Shown piece after piece: positions 7,096 to 8,355 of a stretch of 8,355 nucleotides of DNA (its first letter is position 1; every line of letters begins with the position of its first letter). The notes beneath the pieces were generated by a model. The model saw only the letters and a list, made by a program, of their open reading frames with translations, ran no database searches and was not told where the DNA came from. Made by a program: the position numbers and the translations under genes. Source of the DNA: an uncultured Campylobacter sp. (GTDB lineage Bacteria > Campylobacterota > Campylobacteria > Campylobacterales > Campylobacteraceae); assembly GCF_937997465.1 (NCBI RefSeq), contig NZ_CALKTQ010000128.1, positions 1 through 8,355 on the forward strand, given 5' to 3'.

Positions 7096-7101
7096 CTCCT
7101 C
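7096..7101 (-). promoter_or_regulatory. Strong ribosome binding site of the receptor gene
   Basis: The minus strand reads GAGGAG five bases upstream of the receptor ATG at 7088-7090, the strongest Shine-Dalgarno in the window. This fits an abundant outer-membrane protein and fixes the start just before the signal peptide. Confidence 0.75.
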
Positions 7102-7203
7102 TTTAAATTTACGAAAATTTGCGCCGATTTAGAAAAACATTTAAATTTTGTTTTCTTTAATCTGCTTAAATTTTGAAAACGAATACTACAATCCTAAGAC
7201 TAA

Positions 7204-7227
7204 ATTTTAGATAAATTTATCTAAAAT
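7204..7227. promoter_or_regulatory. Perfect 24-base palindrome, probable operator
   Basis: A gapless perfect palindrome whose left half is ATTTTAGATAAA, centred between 7215 and 7216. It lies 114 bases upstream of the receptor ATG and 20 bases upstream of the exbB -35 box. The core GATAAA-TTTATC recalls Fur-type hexamers but lacks the usual central base. A transcription-factor site for the divergent receptor and exbB genes is the best reading. It is not followed by a T-run or a gene end, so it is unlikely to be a terminator. Confidence 0.6.
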
Positions 7228-7253
7228 ATTACTTGCCTATTCGTTATTGACAA
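7226..7253 (-). promoter_or_regulatory. Weak candidate promoter for the receptor gene
   Basis: On the minus strand TTGTCA (7253-7248) is followed after 16 bases by TAATAT (7231-7226). The -35-like box matches five of six, the -10 only four of six. If real, its -10 would touch the 24-base palindrome and its -35 would overlap the exbB -35. Other AT-rich -10-like words nearer the gene (for example TAGTAT at 7188-7183) are equally possible. Confidence 0.3.
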
Positions 7254-7256
7254 TAA
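7244..7256. promoter_or_regulatory. 6-1-6 inverted repeat over the exbB -35 box
   Basis: TTATTG-A-CAATAA is a perfect six-base inverted repeat with a one-base centre, containing the whole exbB -35 hexamer. The 6-1-6 shape is common for Fur-family sites and a protein bound here would block polymerase. It could also be chance in AT-rich DNA. Confidence 0.4.
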
Positions 7257-7276
7257 ATACCATAATCTGATATAAT
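7247..7276 (+). promoter_or_regulatory. Near-consensus sigma70 promoter of exbB-exbD-tonB
   Basis: TTGACA (7247-7252), an 18-base spacer, and TATAAT (7271-7276) preceded by TGA as an extended -10. Both hexamers are perfect. The predicted transcript would start near 7283 and have a leader of about 24 bases. So strong a core promoter implies that control is by repression. Confidence 0.8.
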
Positions 7277-7306
7277 TGCCGCGCAAATTTTATAAGAAGG
7301 CATTAA

Positions 7307-7735
7307 ATGGAATTTCTCAAACACAACGTCGATTACGTTATCATCGGTATTTTAGGGCTTATGAGTTTTACGGTAGTGTGGCTTACGATAGAGCGCTTGA
7401 TCTTTTACGCAAACGTTAAATTTGAAAACTACAAGAATCAAGACGACTTTGAAGAGAGCGTAACTAGAAATTTAACAACGCTTTATATAGTTTATTCAAA
7501 TGCGCCGTATATCGGGCTTTTGGGTACGGTCGCAGGCATCATGGTGACCTTTTACGACATGGGTATGAGCGGCGGCATCGACACTAAAAGCATCATGGTC
7601 GGCCTGTCTCTCGCGCTAAAAGCAACCGCACTAGGACTCATCGTCGCGATACCGACGCTAATGATTTACAACGCATTTATGAGAAAAGTGGACGTTTTAG
7701 TAAACCGCTACAAGGCTTCACGTGAGAATGCCTAA
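7307..7735 (+). CDS. exbB: ExbB, short epsilonproteobacterial form (TonB-system motor protein)
   Basis: ExbB forms the inner-membrane pentamer which, with ExbD, converts proton motive force into TonB movement. At 142 residues this is the short form found in epsilonproteobacteria, lacking the extensions of the 244-residue E. coli protein. Three membrane segments are visible at about 9-33, 67-84 and 96-122, with the family motif NAPYIGLLGTVAGIMVTF at 65-82 and LALKATALGLIVAIPTLMIYN at 102-122. The position of E. coli E176 in the third segment appears to be Leu (L102), with a Lys (K105) three residues on; I recall the same LALKAT in Helicobacter ExbB, so this is probably a subfamily trait. AGAAGG lies six bases before the ATG. 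It is the first gene of exbB-exbD-tonB and overlaps exbD. Confidence 0.94.
   Translation: MEFLKHNVDYVIIGILGLMSFTVVWLTIERLIFYANVKFENYKNQDDFEESVTRNLTTLYIVYSNAPYIGLLGTVAGIMVTFYDMGMSGGIDTKSIMVGLSLALKATALGLIVAIPTLMIYNAFMRKVDVLVNRYKASRENA
7712..7715 (+). promoter_or_regulatory. Ribosome binding site bearing on the exbD start
   Basis: AAGG inside the end of exbB is six bases before the GTG at 7722 and twelve before the ATG at 7728. The spacing favours the GTG, though the ATG would not be ruled out. Confidence 0.45.
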
Positions 7736-8105
7736 AAAAGAGGGATTAAACGTAATCCCACTCATAGATATTATGCTCGTTTTGCTAGCTATCGTGCTTA
7801 GCATCTCTACCTTTATCGCTCAAGGCAATATCAAAATCGACCTGCCAAACAGCGAGAGCGCGGAAAAAAAGCAAGACGAAAACGATAAAATCGCCGTTTT
7901 AATTAATAAAGATAATGAATTTTTTATAGGCGAAGAGAAAATCGCCGAGGGAAATTTAAAAGAAAAGCTAAACGAGATAAAAAACGAAACGTTAATAGAA
8001 CTCAAAAGCGATAAAGAGAGTAAATTCGACTCGTTTATCAAGGTTATCGACATACTAAAAGAAAAAAATCATGAAAACTTCGCTATCACGACAACAACTG
8101 AATAG
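7722..8105 (+). CDS. exbD: ExbD, proton-channel subunit of the TonB motor
   Basis: ExbD sits as a pair inside the ExbB pentamer and carries the proton-accepting aspartate. Starting at GTG 7722 the product is 127 residues: a short cytoplasmic tail, one membrane helix at about 11-33 (VIPLIDIMLVLLAIVLSIST) with the conserved D16, and a Lys/Glu-rich periplasmic domain with strands and helices typical of ExbD (EFFIGEEKIAEGNLKEKL, then DSFIKVIDILKEKNHENFAI). The alternative ATG at 7728 would remove two residues. The GTG is preferred for its spacing to AAGG at 7712-7715. The gene overlaps exbB by 14 bases (8 with the ATG start) and tonB by 35, so the three are translated as a coupled unit. The periplasmic part is noticeably richer in A and in Lys than its neighbours, but the fold pattern is normal. 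Confidence 0.93.
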   Translation: MRMPKKEGLNVIPLIDIMLVLLAIVLSISTFIAQGNIKIDLPNSESAEKKQDENDKIAVLINKDNEFFIGEEKIAEGNLKEKLNEIKNETLIELKSDKESKFDSFIKVIDILKEKNHENFAITTTTE

Positions 8106-8355
8106 ACGCGCCAGCTTTACGGGGCTTGGCGTTTCTATCCTGTTGCACTCTATCCTCATCGGATCTTTTATCAAATTTTACGAAGAACTAAAACCGATGC
8201 CGGAAGAAAAAAGCGTCAAGATAGCGCTAAATACCTTTACGCCGCCAGCAGCTCCGCTCCCGCCGGCACCTACCCCACCGGCCCCGCCGCCTCCGGCACC
8301 GCCTGCGCCGCCTCCGCCAGAACCCGTCGTCACGCCGCCAAAACCGCCAAAACCG
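8071..8355 (+). CDS. tonB: TonB, N-terminal part (cut by window end)
   Basis: TonB spans the periplasm and passes energy from ExbB-ExbD to outer-membrane receptors. The ATG at 8071 opens 95 codons to the window end: a basic cytoplasmic start (MKTSLSRQQLNRR), one membrane anchor at about 16-36 carrying the S-xxx-H pair (S22, H26) that TonB proteins use to couple to ExbD, then a linker in which 24 of residues 58-95 are proline, rich in PPAP and ending in KPPKP. The C-terminal receptor-binding domain lies outside. The start is fixed by an in-frame TAA at 8056-8058 and the absence of another early start codon. The ribosome site is poor (only an A-rich stretch), and the gene overlaps exbD by 35 bases, so coupling is likely. 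Confidence 0.93.
   Translation, partial: MKTSLSRQQLNRRASFTGLGVSILLHSILIGSFIKFYEELKPMPEEKSVKIALNTFTPPAAPLPPAPTPPAPPPPAPPAPPPPEPVVTPPKPPKP
8244..8355 (+). repeat. Low-complexity proline-codon tract in tonB
   Basis: From residue 59 of TonB onward the DNA is a string of CCG, CCT, CCA and GCx codons, giving irregular PPAP units and then KPP repeats. It is markedly more GC-rich than the surrounding DNA. Such tracts change length easily by slippage; the full extent is hidden by the window edge. Confidence 0.7.

Noticed and set aside
7141..7175. Direct repeat TTAAATTTTG at 7141-7150 and 7166-7175 as a regulator site
   Set aside because: The repeated word contains the locally abundant AAATTT and has no further symmetry, so chance is the simpler reading.
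7204..7256. Firm assignment of the inverted repeats as Fur boxes
   Set aside because: Both resemble Fur-family sites and the genes fit iron control, but neither matches the classical GATAAT array well enough to name the regulator.
1..8355. CRISPR array, tRNA, rRNA, insertion sequence or prophage signature
   Set aside because: No regularly spaced repeats, no cloverleaf or rRNA-like stretches, and no transposase or integrase coding was seen.

Overview
This window looks like a chromosomal segment of a Campylobacter species (epsilonproteobacteria, Campylobacterota). The evidence is the dense use of AAATTT in and between genes, the family-level look of the proteins (a short ExbB whose third membrane segment carries LALKAT, a Hcp-like Sel1 lipoprotein, and a prfB starting MDNYEY without a programmed frameshift) and the tight gene packing. 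The base composition seems, by eye, less AT-rich than C. jejuni. That would suit the oral group (showae, rectus, curvus), but I cannot assign a species.

Layout. On the minus strand at the left edge, panC (pantothenate synthesis) runs into rimO (methylthiolation of ribosomal protein S12) with one base between them; rimO leaves the window. A 107-base gap holds two divergent extended -10 promoters, one for panC-rimO and one for a plus-strand operon. That operon is prfB (release factor 2, TTG start), a small unknown gene, an RclA-like flavoprotein disulfide reductase whose ATG overlaps the stop of the unknown gene, and a cysteine-rich Sel1-repeat lipoprotein. It ends at a clear intrinsic terminator (4745-4771). 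A gene-free stretch of about 385 bases, crowded with AAATTT, separates it from a convergent minus-strand TonB-dependent receptor of the haemoglobin/transferrin/lactoferrin type, which has its own terminator (5041-5068).

Divergent from the receptor is exbB-exbD-tonB, an overlapping operon for the inner-membrane motor that powers such receptors; tonB is cut by the window end inside its proline-rich linker. The 216-base receptor/exbB gap holds a near-consensus sigma70 promoter for exbB (TTGACA, 18 bases, TATAAT), a perfect 24-base palindrome and a separate 6-1-6 inverted repeat over the -35 box. These look like operators for co-regulation, most plausibly by iron or haem.

How the genes fit together: the right half is one functional unit in which the ExbB-ExbD-TonB complex energises the receptor for uptake of iron, haem or a related ligand. 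The middle operon joins a housekeeping gene to a possible redox-defence module: a thiol/disulfide flavoenzyme with its coupled unknown partner, and an exported protein with five cysteine pairs. Most of the window is recognisable and ordinary. The parts least explained are the 101-residue protein coupled to the RclA-like enzyme, the operators at 7204-7256, and a receptor that keeps haem-receptor boxes but has no histidine between them.
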